Shown here piece by piece: positions 7,569 through 16,248 of a stretch of 64,000 bases of DNA. Each line of letters begins with the position of its first letter. The first letter of the stretch is position 1. Origin of the DNA: DASSUW01 sp963789005. GTDB taxonomy: Bacteria; Actinomycetota; Thermoleophilia; Solirubrobacterales; Solirubrobacteraceae. The translations under genes were made by a program, and so were the position numbers. A model generated the notes under the pieces. It saw only the letters and a program-made list of their open reading frames with translations. It had not been told where the DNA came from and did not search any database. The stretch is taken from the NCBI GenBank assembly GCA_963789005.1, contig CAWBIZ010000011.1, positions 62,001 through 126,000 of the forward strand. The letters run 5' to 3'.

Positions 7569-8894
7569 ATGGCCGGCGTGAGCGCCCACCGGGTCGTCAT
7601 CGTCGGCGGCGGCTTCGGCGGGCTCCAGGCGGCGCGCGGGCTGCGGCGCGCCGGCGTCGAGATCACGCTCGTCGACCGGCGCAACTTCCACCTGTTCCAG
7701 CCGCTGACGTACCAGGTGGCGACCGGCGCGCTGTCGCCGGGCGAGGTCGCGTATCCGCTGCGGGCGATCTTCAAGCGCAACCGCAACGTACGCGTGGTCC
7801 TCGCCGAGGTCGCGCGCTTCGACCTCGACCGTCGCGAGGTCGTGCTGCGGCCGGTCGCCGGCCTGCCGGCACCGGGCCCCGTCCCCTACGACACGCTGAT
7901 CGTCGCGGGCGGCTCGCACTACTCCTACTTCGGCCACGACGAGTGGAGCGAGCATGCGGCCGAGGTGAAGTCGCTCGAGAGCGCGCTGACCGTGCGCGGC
8001 CGCATCCTGGCCGCCTTCGAGGCCGCCGAGGTCGAGCGCGATCCGGCGCGACGCGGCGAGTGGCTGACGTTCGTGGTGGTCGGCGCGGGTCCCACCGGCG
8101 TGGAGATGGCGGGGCAGATCGCCGAGCTCGCCCGCGACACCTTGCGGGGGGACTTCCGCTCCGCGGATCCCGGCGACGGCCGCATCCTGCTCGTCGAGGC
8201 CGCCGACCGTGTGCTGACCGGGTTCCCGCCGTCGCTGTCGGCGAAGGCCGAGCGCTCGCTACGCAAGCTGGGGGTCACGCCCGTGCTCGGCAGCACCGTC
8301 GTCGACGTCGACGAGACCGGCGTCACAGTCCGGCAAGCCGACGCCGCGACGCAGCGCATCCCGGCACGCACCATCGTCTGGGCTGCCGGAGTCACGGCGT
8401 CCGGGCTCGCCACGACGCTGGCCGAGCTCACCGGTGCCGAGCAGGACCGCGCCGGTCGCGTGACGGTCGAGGCCGACCTCACCCTCCCCGGCCATCCCGA
8501 GGTCTTCGCGCTCGGCGACATGGTCCGCGTGCGCGGCCGCGACGGCTCGCCGGTCACCCTCCCCGGCGTGGCGCCGGTCGCCATGCAGCAGGGGCGCTAC
8601 GCGGCGAGGGCCGTCCACGCCCGCCTGCAGGGCCGCACCCCGCCGCCGTACCGGTACCGCGACAAGGGCAACCTCGCCACGATCGGGCGCGCCGCGGCCG
8701 TCGCGGACATCAAGGGCGTCAAGCTCAGCGGCTTCCTCGCCTGGGCGACCTGGCTGGTCGTCCACCTCTTCTACCTCGTGGGCTTCCAGAACCGCCTCCT
8801 CGTCCTCATCCGCTGGTCGATCGGCTTCGCAACCCGCGGCCGTGGATCGCGGCTGATCACGGACCCGGGAAACGCCGAGGCGGCGCGCGCCTAG
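7569..8894 (+). CDS. ndh: Type II NADH dehydrogenase (FAD-dependent pyridine nucleotide oxidoreductase)
   Basis: The 441-residue flavoprotein passes electrons from NADH to quinone at the inner face of the membrane without pumping protons. The FAD-binding loop is VIVGGGFGGLQAARGL near residue 10, followed by a VDRRNFHLFQPLTYQVATG segment characteristic of NDH-2. The NADH-binding loop is VVVGAGPTGVEMAGQIAE near residue 172. The second FAD motif, FALGDM, lies near residue 316, with A-M-Q-Q-G-R-Y-A-A-R in the quinone region. The C-terminus has an amphipathic to hydrophobic stretch (WLVVHLFYLVGFQNR) expected for membrane attachment. It seems monocistronic, with its own promoter-like hexamer. Confidence 0.93.
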   Translation: MAGVSAHRVVIVGGGFGGLQAARGLRRAGVEITLVDRRNFHLFQPLTYQVATGALSPGEVAYPLRAIFKRNRNVRVVLAEVARFDLDRREVVLRPVAGLPAPGPVPYDTLIVAGGSHYSYFGHDEWSEHAAEVKSLESALTVRGRILAAFEAAEVERDPARRGEWLTFVVVGAGPTGVEMAGQIAELARDTLRGDFRSADPGDGRILLVEAADRVLTGFPPSLSAKAERSLRKLGVTPVLGSTVVDVDETGVTVRQADAATQRIPARTIVWAAGVTASGLATTLAELTGAEQDRAGRVTVEADLTLPGHPEVFALGDMVRVRGRDGSPVTLPGVAPVAMQQGRYAARAVHARLQGRTPPPYRYRDKGNLATIGRAAAVADIKGVKLSGFLAWATWLVVHLFYLVGFQNRLLVLIRWSIGFATRGRGSRLITDPGNAEAARA

Positions 8895-8919
8895 GACCCG
8901 CGACGCGGCGTGCGTCGCA

Positions 8920-9174
8920 CTACGTGTCGCGGCCAGCCCAGACGGTGACGCGCTCCAGCGGCAGGCCGACCTTCGTCGCGACGAGCCACGCCGCGTGGTC
9001 GTCGTTGTCCGTCCAGACGTCGCGCACGGCGATCACCGCGCCGTCGCGCTCGATCGTCCACCCCGCCTGCTTCGCGGCCTCCTCGAGCGCCGCTCGGTGC
9101 TCCCCGAGCTCAAAGCCCTCGGGCAGCGTGACGTCGAACGGCTCGGAGCCCGGCGGACGCTTGCGCTTGCGCAC
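8920..9174 (-). CDS. Small conserved-looking hypothetical protein (84 residues)
   Basis: I do not recognise the family. The protein starts with a basic MRKRKRPPG segment, then a soluble alpha/beta-looking stretch with D-V-T-L-P-E-G-F-E-L, A-A-K-Q-A-G-W-T-I-E and a V-W-T-D-N-D-D-H-A-A-W tract. It has no cysteine, signal peptide or membrane helix. Codon use is like its neighbours and the GTG start has its own promoter-like hexamer TAGCCT six bases upstream, both of which argue that the gene is real. It lies 16 bases downstream of the aldo/keto reductase on the same strand and is convergent with ndh. Confidence 0.6.
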   Translation of the reverse strand: MRKRKRPPGSEPFDVTLPEGFELGEHRAALEEAAKQAGWTIERDGAVIAVRDVWTDNDDHAAWLVATKVGLPLERVTVWAGRDT

Positions 9175-9180
9175 GGCGTG

Positions 9181-9186
9181 AGGCTA
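9181..9186 (-). promoter_or_regulatory. -10-like hexamer TAGCCT for the 84-residue protein
   Basis: On the minus strand TAGCCT is followed by six bases and the GTG at 9174. It lies between the aldo/keto reductase stop and this gene. Confidence 0.45.
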
Positions 9187-9190
9187 CTGG

Positions 9191-10096
9191 TCAGGTCCAA
9201 GGCAGCTCGGAGCGCCGCTCCCAGTACGCCTCGGGGCTCTCGATGAGCTCGTCCAGTGCGGGACTCGCCGGCAGCTTGGCTGCTGCGAGGTTGCTTTGCA
9301 GCGTGGGGAGCGACGCGGCGCCGCTCAGCACGACGGTCGCCCACGGCCTCGCCAGGGCTGCGGCGAGCGCGAGCGCGTCCGGTGTCGTCGCCGCACGAGC
9401 CGCGGCCTCGGCAAGCGCCGGCGCGGCCTGACGACCGGCCAGCCGGCCGTTCGCGAGGGCTTCCTTCACGTAGACCGCCAGACCCTGCTCGTGCGCCGCC
9501 TCGAGTGCGGCCTCGGCGGAGCGCTCGTGGAGGTTCCACGTCGCCTGGACCGCGTCGAACCCGCCGAGGGCCAGCGCCGCCTGAATCGTCTCTCCCTGAC
9601 TGGTCCCGCTCACCGTCACGCCGATGCGCACGCCGTCCGCGCGCAGCGCGGCGAGCTCGCTCAGCACGCGCTCGTCGTCGAGCACGCCGCTCTCGGGCGT
9701 CGCGGAATGGATCGCGTACAGCGCGAGCCAGTCGCCGAGCTGCTCACGCGTCTCGGCGAGCTGGCGCCGGAACGTCTCGAGGTCGTGGTGCTTGACCTCG
9801 GGCGGATCGGCGTCGACGCGCCATCCCGCGGTGTAGACGTAGCCCCACTTGGACGACACGACCGCGCCTTCGGGCCGGCGGGAGCGCAGCCACTCGCCGA
9901 GGAACTCCTCCGCGCGGCCGTACGACCGGGCGGCGTCGAAATGGCGCAGGCCCGCCTCCCAGGCGGCGTCCAGCAGCTCGTGCGCACGCGCCCGCAGCGC
10001 CGCCACCGAACGATCCTCGCCGAGATCCTCGGCGTGCCCGACGTTCAGATAGCCCGGGCGGCCGAGCGCGGCGAGACCGAGTCCCAGAACCGCCAT
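9191..10096 (-). CDS. Aldo/keto reductase family oxidoreductase
   Basis: The 301-residue protein has the (beta/alpha)8 aldo/keto reductase pattern and should reduce carbonyl compounds with NADPH. The catalytic tetrad is visible: Asp in H-F-D-A-A-R-S-Y-G, with Tyr in the same segment near residue 50, Lys in V-V-S-S-K-W-G near residue 82, and His in L-Y-A-I-H-S near residue 125. An upstream in-frame start at 10261 would overlap the divergent hydrolase gene. The ATG at 10096 is preferred because TACGGT lies 7 bases before it and the protein then begins at the normal AKR N-terminus (MAVLGLGLAALGRPGY). The substrate is unknown. Confidence 0.87.
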   Translation of the reverse strand: MAVLGLGLAALGRPGYLNVGHAEDLGEDRSVAALRARAHELLDAAWEAGLRHFDAARSYGRAEEFLGEWLRSRRPEGAVVSSKWGYVYTAGWRVDADPPEVKHHDLETFRRQLAETREQLGDWLALYAIHSATPESGVLDDERVLSELAALRADGVRIGVTVSGTSQGETIQAALALGGFDAVQATWNLHERSAEAALEAAHEQGLAVYVKEALANGRLAGRQAAPALAEAAARAATTPDALALAAALARPWATVVLSGAASLPTLQSNLAAAKLPASPALDELIESPEAYWERRSELPWT

Positions 10097-10103
10097 GCCG
10101 GCA

Positions 10104-10109
10104 ACCGTA
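10104..10109 (-). promoter_or_regulatory. -10-like hexamer TACGGT for the aldo/keto reductase
   Basis: TACGGT on the minus strand ends 7 bases before the ATG at 10096 and decides between this start and a longer frame. Confidence 0.5.
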
Positions 10110-10152
10110 GACGAGTCGTGAAAGGCAGGCGGAGTCGGCCGGCGGCTCGGCG

Positions 10153-10158
10153 TAGGAT
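10153..10158 (+). promoter_or_regulatory. Possible -10 hexamer TAGGAT for the hydrolase operon
   Basis: TAGGAT lies about 80 bases before the hydrolase ATG at 10239. That start also has a GAGGAG ribosome site, so this transcript would have a normal leader. Confidence 0.35.
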
Positions 10159-10238
10159 CGAGACCTTGCCGCTCGACGTGCGAGAGCGGCGGTTCGAGCT
10201 GGTGTCCGTCAATCCGCGCAGCGAACCGAGGAGCCCGA

Positions 10239-11054
10239 ATGAGCACCCCCACGCCTGACACCGTCGTCCTCGTCCATGGCTTCTGGGTGACGCCCCGCAG
10301 CTGGGAGCATTGGATCGCGCACTACGAGAGCAGGGGCCTGCGCGTCATCGCCCCCGCGTACCCCGGCTTCGAGGTCGAGGTCGAGGCGCTGAACGCCGAC
10401 ACGACGCCGATCGAGCAGGTCACCGTGCCGCAGATCATCGAGCACCTGGAGGCGGTCGTCGGCGAGCTCGGGTCGCCCCCGATCATCATGGGCCACTCCG
10501 CCGGGGGCGTCTTCACGCAGATCCTGCTCGACCACGGCTTCGGCGCCGCCGGCGTGGCGATCAACTCGGCTCCCACCGAGGGCGTCAAGCGCGTGCCGCT
10601 GTCGCAGGTGCGGGCCACGTTCCCGGTGCTCAAGAACCCGGCCAACCGCCACAAGGCCGTCGGCTTCACGTTCGAGCAGTGGAACTACGCGTTCACCAAC
10701 GGGTTCCCCGAGGACGAGGCGCGGCGGCTGTACGAGCGCTACCACATCCCTGCCTCCGGCGCGATCTTCTGGGGCAGCGCGCTGGCGAACATCCACCCCG
10801 GCAAGGACGACTCCTGGGTCGACTACAAGAACGAGCAGCGGGCGCCGCTGCTGTTCATCTCCGGCAGCAGCGACCACCTGATGCCGCCGAGCCTCCAGAA
10901 GTCCAACGCCAAGCACTACAACGACAAGGTCGTGACCGAGGTCGAGGAGTTCGAGGGCCCGCACCTGCTGCCCGCGTGGCCGGGCTGGGAGAAGGTCGCC
11001 GACCGCGCGCTCGACTGGGCGCTCGCGCACGCGAGGCGGACGACCGCGGTGTGA
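10239..11054 (+). CDS. Alpha/beta hydrolase
   Basis: This 271-residue soluble protein has the alpha/beta hydrolase fold. The oxyanion segment is V-L-V-H-G-F-W near residue 10, the nucleophile elbow is GHSAGG near residue 86, the acid is in SGSSDHLMPP near residue 208, and the catalytic His is in E-G-P-H-L-L-P near residue 237. The whole catalytic triad is therefore present. The GHSAGG elbow and compact cap resemble small esterases or lactonases of unknown substrate. A GAGGAG ribosome site precedes the ATG. The stop overlaps the GTG of the following metallo-hydrolase (GTGA), so the two are translationally coupled. Confidence 0.85.
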   Translation: MSTPTPDTVVLVHGFWVTPRSWEHWIAHYESRGLRVIAPAYPGFEVEVEALNADTTPIEQVTVPQIIEHLEAVVGELGSPPIIMGHSAGGVFTQILLDHGFGAAGVAINSAPTEGVKRVPLSQVRATFPVLKNPANRHKAVGFTFEQWNYAFTNGFPEDEARRLYERYHIPASGAIFWGSALANIHPGKDDSWVDYKNEQRAPLLFISGSSDHLMPPSLQKSNAKHYNDKVVTEVEEFEGPHLLPAWPGWEKVADRALDWALAHARRTTAV

Positions 11055-11833
11055 AGGGCGTCCGGCTGACGCACGTCGGCGGGCCGACCGTCCTGATCGA
11101 GGTCGGCGGCTGGCGGCTCCTGACCGACCCGACGTTCGATCCCCCCGGCCGGAGCTATGGCTTCGGCTGGGGGACCGGCTCGCGCAAGCTGACCGGGCCG
11201 GCGCTCGCGCCGGAGGAGGTCGGCCCGCTCGACGCGGTGCTGCTCACGCACGACCACCACGACGACAACCTCGACCCGGCCGGCCGCAGGCTGCTGCCGT
11301 CGGCGGGCGTCGTGGTGACGACGGCGTCCGGCGCGCGGCGGTTGGGCGGCGGGGCGCGCGGGCTGCAGGCGTGGGAGAGCACGCGGCTCGAGGCGCCGGG
11401 CCGAGCGCCGATCGAGGTGACGGCCACGCCCTGCCGTCACGGCCCGCCCTTGAGCCGGCCGCTGGCCGGAGACGTGATCGGCTTCGCGCTGCGGTGGGAG
11501 GGCCAGGAGCACGGCGCCCTGTGGATCTCGGGCGACACCGTCCTCTATGACGGCGTGCGCCAGGTGGCCGGGCGCGTGCCGGTCGACACCGCACTCCTGC
11601 ACCTCGGGGGCGTGCAGTTCCCGATCACCGGCCCGGTGCGGTACTCGATGACGGCGCGCGACGCGGTCGAGCTGTGCTCGCTGATCCGCCCGCGGACCGC
11701 GATCCCGATCCACTACGAGGGCTGGAAGCACTTCCAGCAGGGGCGCTCCGAGATCGAGCGCGAGTTCGCCGCCGCACCGCCACCGTTCCGGACGAGCGTG
11801 CAGTGGCTGCCGATCGGCGCTCGGGTGCCCTGA
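11051..11833 (+). CDS. MBL-fold metallo-hydrolase (UlaG-like)
   Basis: The 260-residue protein is a metallo-beta-lactamase-fold hydrolase of the UlaG/YhfI-like branch. The N-terminus runs R-L-T-H-V-G-G-P-T-V-L-I-E, then the metal site LLTHDHHDDNLD near residue 62 (T-H-x-H-x-D-D). A second metal His lies in T-P-C-R-H-G-P-P near residue 126, an Asp in W-I-S-G-D-T near 159, and a final His in I-P-I-H-Y-E-G-W near 221. The GTG start overlaps the TGA of the upstream alpha/beta hydrolase. A longer frame continues upstream but only through that hydrolase gene. The substrate is unknown; sugar lactones or phosphodiesters are known for relatives. Confidence 0.85.
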   Translation: MKGVRLTHVGGPTVLIEVGGWRLLTDPTFDPPGRSYGFGWGTGSRKLTGPALAPEEVGPLDAVLLTHDHHDDNLDPAGRRLLPSAGVVVTTASGARRLGGGARGLQAWESTRLEAPGRAPIEVTATPCRHGPPLSRPLAGDVIGFALRWEGQEHGALWISGDTVLYDGVRQVAGRVPVDTALLHLGGVQFPITGPVRYSMTARDAVELCSLIRPRTAIPIHYEGWKHFQQGRSEIEREFAAAPPPFRTSVQWLPIGARVP

Positions 11834-11864
11834 CCGCCGGCCGGCGCTCTGCGACAGTGAATGG

Positions 11865-12953
11865 ATGAGGCTGGGCGTCGAGGCGGCGCTCGTCGACGGT
11901 GAGCTGGTCGCCGGCGACGTCGAGGTCGCGGACGGCACGATCGCAGCGGTGGGCCTCGGCTCGGGCGGCCGCGGCGTGGCCGCGCCGGGATTCGTCGACT
12001 TGCAGGTCAACGGGTTCGCGGGCGTCGACTTCATGCACGCCGACCGCGACGGATACGCGCGCGCGGGCGAGGCGATGCTCGCCACCGGCACGACCGCCTA
12101 CCAGCCGACGTTCATCACGGCCGCCGAGGACGACCTCGTGGCGGCGCTGCGCGAAATGCCGCTCGATGCTCCCGGCCCGTGCGTGATCGGCGCCCACGTC
12201 GAGGGGCCGTTCATCTCGCCGCGCCGGACGGGCGTGCACCCCCCGGCCTTCCAGCGCTCGCCTGACCCGGCATTGCTGCTTCGCCTGCTGGACGCCGGCA
12301 GCGTGAGCCAGATGACGCTCGCGCCGGAGCTGCCGGGCGCGCTCGAGCTGATCGACCTGCTGCTCGAGCGCGGCGTCGTCGTCTCGGCCGGGCACACCGA
12401 CGCCACCGCGGCCGAGGCGCACCTGGCGTTCGACCGCGGCGTGCGCACGGTGACGCACCTGTTCAACGCGATGCGCCCGTTCGTCCCGCGCGACCCGGGG
12501 ATCGGCTTCGCGGCGCTCGCGCGCCCCGACGTGACCGTGCAGCTGATCGCCGACGGCCACCACGTCGCGCCGGACGCGATGATCGTGGCGTGGCAGGCGG
12601 CGCGCGGAAGGATCGCGCTGGTGACCGACGCGGTCGCGGCGACGGCGATGGGCGACGGCGACTTCGCGCTCGCGGGGCGCCGGCTCGTCTCCGCCGGCGG
12701 CGTCGTGCGCGGCCCGGAGGGCGAGCTCGCGGGCAGCGTGCTGACGATGATCGACGCCGTGCGCAACGTGCACGCGCTCGGCGTGCCGCTCGCCGACGCG
12801 CTGACCGCGGCGTCGACCGTGCCGGCGCGGATCGCCGGGCGGCCGGACCTGGGCCGGCTCGTCCCGGGCGCACCGGCCGACGTGGTGGTGCTGGACGACG
12901 ACCTGCGGATCGTCAGGGTCCTGCTCGGCGGAGGCGACCGCGTCGCTCGCTGA
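11865..12953 (+). CDS. nagA: N-acetylglucosamine-6-phosphate deacetylase
   Basis: This 362-residue amidohydrolase removes acetate from GlcNAc-6-phosphate, linking cell-wall sugar recycling to glycolysis and amino-sugar synthesis. The family marks are all present: G-F-V-D-L-Q-V-N-G-F near residue 42, the metal Glu in HVEGPFIS (E113), His177 in SAGHTDA, His198 in THLFNAM, and the catalytic Asp255 in L-V-T-D-A-V. The C-terminal strand G-A-P-A-D-V-V-V-L-D-D closes the small beta domain. The length is slightly below the usual 380. No nagB or PTS gene is nearby, and the gene appears to be transcribed alone. GACAGT lies 6 bases before the ATG, which may be its -10 element. Confidence 0.93.
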   Translation: MRLGVEAALVDGELVAGDVEVADGTIAAVGLGSGGRGVAAPGFVDLQVNGFAGVDFMHADRDGYARAGEAMLATGTTAYQPTFITAAEDDLVAALREMPLDAPGPCVIGAHVEGPFISPRRTGVHPPAFQRSPDPALLLRLLDAGSVSQMTLAPELPGALELIDLLLERGVVVSAGHTDATAAEAHLAFDRGVRTVTHLFNAMRPFVPRDPGIGFAALARPDVTVQLIADGHHVAPDAMIVAWQAARGRIALVTDAVAATAMGDGDFALAGRRLVSAGGVVRGPEGELAGSVLTMIDAVRNVHALGVPLADALTAASTVPARIAGRPDLGRLVPGAPADVVVLDDDLRIVRVLLGGGDRVAR

Positions 12954-12992
12954 GCGGGCAATGCGTCAAAGCACACGGCATGACCGGAGGTC

Positions 12993-12998
12993 TAGGAT
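12993..12998 (+). promoter_or_regulatory. Possible -10 hexamer TAGGAT with a leader to the M28 peptidase
   Basis: TAGGAT lies 55 bases before the ATG at 13054. A strong GAGGAGG ribosome site lies just before that ATG, so this gene probably has a conventional leader, unlike many neighbours. Confidence 0.4.
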
Positions 12999-13053
12999 CC
13001 CTCGCCATTGCGGATCCCCCAACCGGATGGGTCCAGCCACGAGGAGGTTCTAG

Positions 13054-14661
13054 ATGTCCAAGCGCTTCTGGGCGCTGCCTGCGTTGACGGCCGCGTTCGC
13101 GCTCGTCGGAGCCGCTGCCGCGCTACCTGCGTCAGCGGACCCGAACAACAACACGGTCAAGAAGCTCACGAAGGCCGTCACGCCCGATGGTGTCCTCGAC
13201 CACCTCGAGGCGTTGCAAGAGATCGCCGACGACAACGGCGGCAACCGCGCGGCCGGGCTTCCCGGCTACCGCGCGTCCGTCGACTATGTCGTCGAGCAGC
13301 TCGAGGGCGCCGGCTACGACCCCGAGGTCCAGGAGTTCACGTTCGACTACTTCGAGGAGAACTCCGTGCTCCGGCGGAACTCGCCGAGCCCGCGGACGTT
13401 CGTGAACGGCACCGACTTCCTGCGCAACACCTTCGACTCGGGCACGCCAGAGGGCACGGCGACCGGTCCGCTGGTCCCGGTCGGCCTGGTGCTCAACCCG
13501 TCCATCCCCACCCCAAACAACACGAGCGGCTGCGAAACCGGTGACTTCGCCGGCTTCCCCAGCGGTGGCATCGCGCTGATGCAGCGCGGCACCTGCGGCT
13601 TCGCCGTCAAGGCGCTGAACGCCCAGGCCGCGGGCGCCGCGGGCGTCGTGATCATGAACGAGGGGCAGCCCGGCCGCACCGGGCTCCTGAACATGATCGG
13701 CAACGCGACCGGGCTCACCATTCCCGCCGTCTTCACGACATACGCGGCGGGCGTCGACCTCGCGTCGACGCCGGGGGCGAACGTCACGGTGACCGTCGAT
13801 TTCGTGGCCGAGGAGCGGCTGGCCTGGAACGTGCTCGCCGAGACCAGCAAGGGCAACGACGACAACGTGGTGATGGCGGGCGCGCACCTCGACAGCGTCC
13901 AGGACGGCGCCGGCATCAACGACAACGGCTCGGGCAGCGCCGCGCTCCTCGAGACCGCGATCCAGATGGCGAAGGTCAAGACCACCAACACGGTGCGCTT
14001 CGCCTGGTGGGGCGCCGAGGAGTCAGGTCTGCTCGGCTCCGAGCACTACGTCGCCGAGCTGACCGAGGAGGAGGCAGCGGACATCGCGCTGTACCTCAAC
14101 TTCGACATGGTGGCCTCGCCGAACTACATGTTCGGCATCTACGACGGCGACAACTCGGGCGGCACCGCGCCTGCGGGCTTCATCCCTCCGGGCTCGGCCC
14201 AGATCGAGGACGTCTTCGAGCAGTTCTACGCGAACCGCGGCGAGCCGTCGCAGGACAGCGAGTTCTCCGGCCGGTCGGACTACGGCCCGTTCATCGCGAT
14301 CGGGATCCCCGCCGGCGGCCTGTTCACCGGCGCTGAGGTGCCCAAGACGGCGGCGGAGGCCGCGCTGTACGGTGGCGTCGCGGGAGCTGCGTACGACCCG
14401 TGCTACCACCAGTTCTGCGACAACCTCCGCGGCGATGGGCAGAACGTCGCGCTCTACAACGCGCTGCGTGAGGACTACGAGCTCGTGGGCAACATCAACG
14501 TCCACGCCCTCGACGTGAACTCCGACGCGATCGCCACGTCCGTGCTCACGTTCAGCTACGACACCTCGACGGTCAACGGGGTGCCCGGCAAGCCGGGCAA
14601 GAGCAGGGGCCTCTACAAGAGCAGCACCGTCGACCCGATGAGGGGCGACACCGAGCGCTGA
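13054..14661 (+). CDS. Secreted M28-family zinc peptidase with PA domain
   Basis: The 535-residue protein is an extracellular aminopeptidase-type enzyme. A Sec signal peptide covers residues 1-28, with cleavage likely after A-S-A. A protease-associated insert lies around 150-250 (IALMQRGTCGFAVKALNAQ). The M28 catalytic domain follows, with zinc ligands His278 and Asp290 (NDNGSG), a general base Glu322 and ligand Glu323 in W-G-A-E-E-S-G, Asp351 in N-F-D-M-V, and His452 in Y-H-Q-F-C-D. The set is complete, so the enzyme should be active, with two bound zinc ions. Cys449 or Cys455 may form a disulfide. The convergent terminator at 14669-14702 follows directly. Confidence 0.93.
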   Translation: MSKRFWALPALTAAFALVGAAAALPASADPNNNTVKKLTKAVTPDGVLDHLEALQEIADDNGGNRAAGLPGYRASVDYVVEQLEGAGYDPEVQEFTFDYFEENSVLRRNSPSPRTFVNGTDFLRNTFDSGTPEGTATGPLVPVGLVLNPSIPTPNNTSGCETGDFAGFPSGGIALMQRGTCGFAVKALNAQAAGAAGVVIMNEGQPGRTGLLNMIGNATGLTIPAVFTTYAAGVDLASTPGANVTVTVDFVAEERLAWNVLAETSKGNDDNVVMAGAHLDSVQDGAGINDNGSGSAALLETAIQMAKVKTTNTVRFAWWGAEESGLLGSEHYVAELTEEEAADIALYLNFDMVASPNYMFGIYDGDNSGGTAPAGFIPPGSAQIEDVFEQFYANRGEPSQDSEFSGRSDYGPFIAIGIPAGGLFTGAEVPKTAAEAALYGGVAGAAYDPCYHQFCDNLRGDGQNVALYNALREDYELVGNINVHALDVNSDAIATSVLTFSYDTSTVNGVPGKPGKSRGLYKSSTVDPMRGDTER

Positions 14662-14668
14662 CCATCGA

Positions 14669-14702
14669 CGGCTCCCCTGCGCCTGCGGGCGTAGGGGAGC
14701 CG
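14669..14702. terminator. Strong bidirectional intrinsic-terminator-like hairpin
   Basis: Bases 14669-14683 pair with 14688-14702 in a 15-bp stem, with one G-U wobble and a four-base TGCG loop. It sits exactly between two convergent genes ending at 14661 and 14714. No long T-run follows on either side, as is common for terminators in high-GC actinobacteria. Confidence 0.8.
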
Positions 14703-14713
14703 CGGTCGGCGCC

Positions 14714-15790
14714 TCAGGCCACGGCCGGTTGCGTGACGCGGCCGTATGGGTCGCAGAGGTCCGGGCGCTCCGGGTCGTCGAGGCCCTTGCGGAGGCCGGC
14801 GAAGGCGGCGGCGCCGAGCAGCAACGGGACCCAGAAGAGGATCACGCGGTAGGCGAGGACGGCGGCGGCGGTCGGCGCCGCCGGCAGGCCGAAGACGATG
14901 AGCGCGCCGATCAGCCCGCCGTCGATGCCGCCGATGCCGCCGGGGATCGGCAGCAGGCCGCCGAGCTGCCCGATCAGGTAGCCCATGAGCACGAGCGTCA
15001 GGGCGGGCGACTCGCCGAAGGCGCGGAAGCACGCCCACAGGACGGCGTTGTCGAAGGCCCAGTAGCCCAGCGAGCCGGCGATCACCCGCCAGTCGCGACG
15101 GCGGAGCACGCGTCCCGCCTCGCGAACGCCGCCGTCGAGCGCCTCGATCGCCGTCGCCAGCCAGCGGCGCCAGCGCTCGGGCGCGTCCCGCTCGCGCGGC
15201 GCCCGCCGGGCCGCGAGAGCCGGGACCGACGCCACCGCGACCATCGTCAGCACGGCGAGGATCGCCGGCAGGAGCGTGAGCAGCGGGGAGATCTCGGGTC
15301 CGACGCCGAGCCACATCGCGACCCCGAGCACCGCCACGGCGACGAAGTTCGCCGCGCTCTTGAGCGTGAAGAACGCGACCGTGCGGCGAGCGATGTCCTC
15401 CACCGGCATGCCGCTCTTGCGCAGCGCCCAGGCCCCGAACGCGAGGCCGCCGGCGCCACTGGCGGGCACGAGCGAGCCGACCGCCAGCTCCGACATCCCG
15501 AGCTCGTAGCTCGAGCGCCACGTCATGCGCGCGCAGAAGACGGGCTTGAACATCAGCACGTAGGAGAGGCACGAGAGCACCTCGAGCGCGACGGCCACGG
15601 CCAGCCAGCCCGGCTGGGCGGACGCGAGCCGCTCCCGGACCTCGCCCAGGCCGGGAGTCAGCCACGCGACCAACCCGACCACGAGGAGCACGAGCAGCAC
15701 GCGAACGAGCCGCCGCCGCAGCCGCTTCGTGTCGAGCTCGCCGGGCAGCGGCTCAGGCGGCGGGAGATACTCGACCTCGTGCTGCGTCAT
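14714..15790 (-). CDS. Lysylphosphatidylglycerol synthase-like/flippase-like integral membrane protein (UPF0104)
   Basis: The 358-residue protein has about seven or eight membrane helices and no soluble domain, matching the UPF0104/LPG_synthase_TM family. Conserved features are the S-E-L-A-V-G-S-L-V-P-A-S-G-A-G-G segment near residue 95 and the GGLLPIPGGIGGIDGGLIGAL stretch near residue 275, where the P-G-G-I-G turn is the family hallmark. In other bacteria this domain is linked to lipid flipping, with or without a lysyl-transferase part, which is absent here. The ATG at 15790 gives a normal N-terminus (MTQHEVEYLPPP). An ATG at 15823 is also possible. It is monocistronic and ends at the shared terminator. 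Confidence 0.82.
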   Translation of the reverse strand: MTQHEVEYLPPPEPLPGELDTKRLRRRLVRVLLVLLVVGLVAWLTPGLGEVRERLASAQPGWLAVAVALEVLSCLSYVLMFKPVFCARMTWRSSYELGMSELAVGSLVPASGAGGLAFGAWALRKSGMPVEDIARRTVAFFTLKSAANFVAVAVLGVAMWLGVGPEISPLLTLLPAILAVLTMVAVASVPALAARRAPRERDAPERWRRWLATAIEALDGGVREAGRVLRRRDWRVIAGSLGYWAFDNAVLWACFRAFGESPALTLVLMGYLIGQLGGLLPIPGGIGGIDGGLIGALIVFGLPAAPTAAAVLAYRVILFWVPLLLGAAAFAGLRKGLDDPERPDLCDPYGRVTQPAVA

Positions 15791-15846
15791 TCCCGGATGA
15801 TGCCGAGGTTGTGCCCGGCGCATGGGTCGGGGAGGATCGGGGCGCC

Positions 15847-16033
15847 ATGTTCGCGCGCGTGACCACGTTCGCCGGACCCGACGCTGACATCGACGCCGAG
15901 CTGCGGACCGCGCAGGCCACCATCCTGCCCTGGTTGCGAGACCTCTCGGATGGAGCTGGAGTCGATCAGGACCTACGAGGTGCTCGCGCTCGAGGCGGGC
16001 CGCCTCCACGACGTCAGCCCCGGCGCGCCGTGA
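15847..16033 (+). pseudogene. Remnant of an antibiotic-biosynthesis-monooxygenase (ABM) domain protein
   Basis: From the ATG at 15847 the frame reads MFARVTTFAGPDADIDAEL then A-T-I-L-P-W-L-R-D-L, which is the usual start of a small dimeric ABM-fold protein. The frame then becomes Arg/Pro-rich nonsense. In the +1 frame from 15950, E-S-I-R-T-Y-E-V-L-A-L-E-A appears and ends at the TGA at 16033, resembling the typical C-terminal strand of the same family. About 35-40 central residues, including the middle strands, are missing. I infer an internal deletion that also shifted the frame. A very short functional protein cannot be excluded. Confidence 0.55.
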
Positions 16034-16248
16034 GGGCGATGAGTTTCGCCGGGCGTCGCGGTCTATACCGGCGATAGTGTTCGTCTTGCAGGCGCGGTCC
16101 CGCGCCCAACCTCCGATTCCGGCGCTCACGCCGCCGGCCTCGCGGGGGCAAAGGGGGCTCGAGTCCTCGGGATGCCGGTCGATGCTGCCCTTTCCCGGTG
16201 GGGCGTCGTGAGCGTGAGTCGCGGGGCCGCCGCCGCGAGAGGAGCACC

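Noticed and set aside
10310..11050. Upstream in-frame extension of the MBL-hydrolase frame
   Set aside because: It runs antiparallel in phase through the alpha/beta hydrolase gene with no recognisable protein, and the GTG at 11051 starts the MBL fold.
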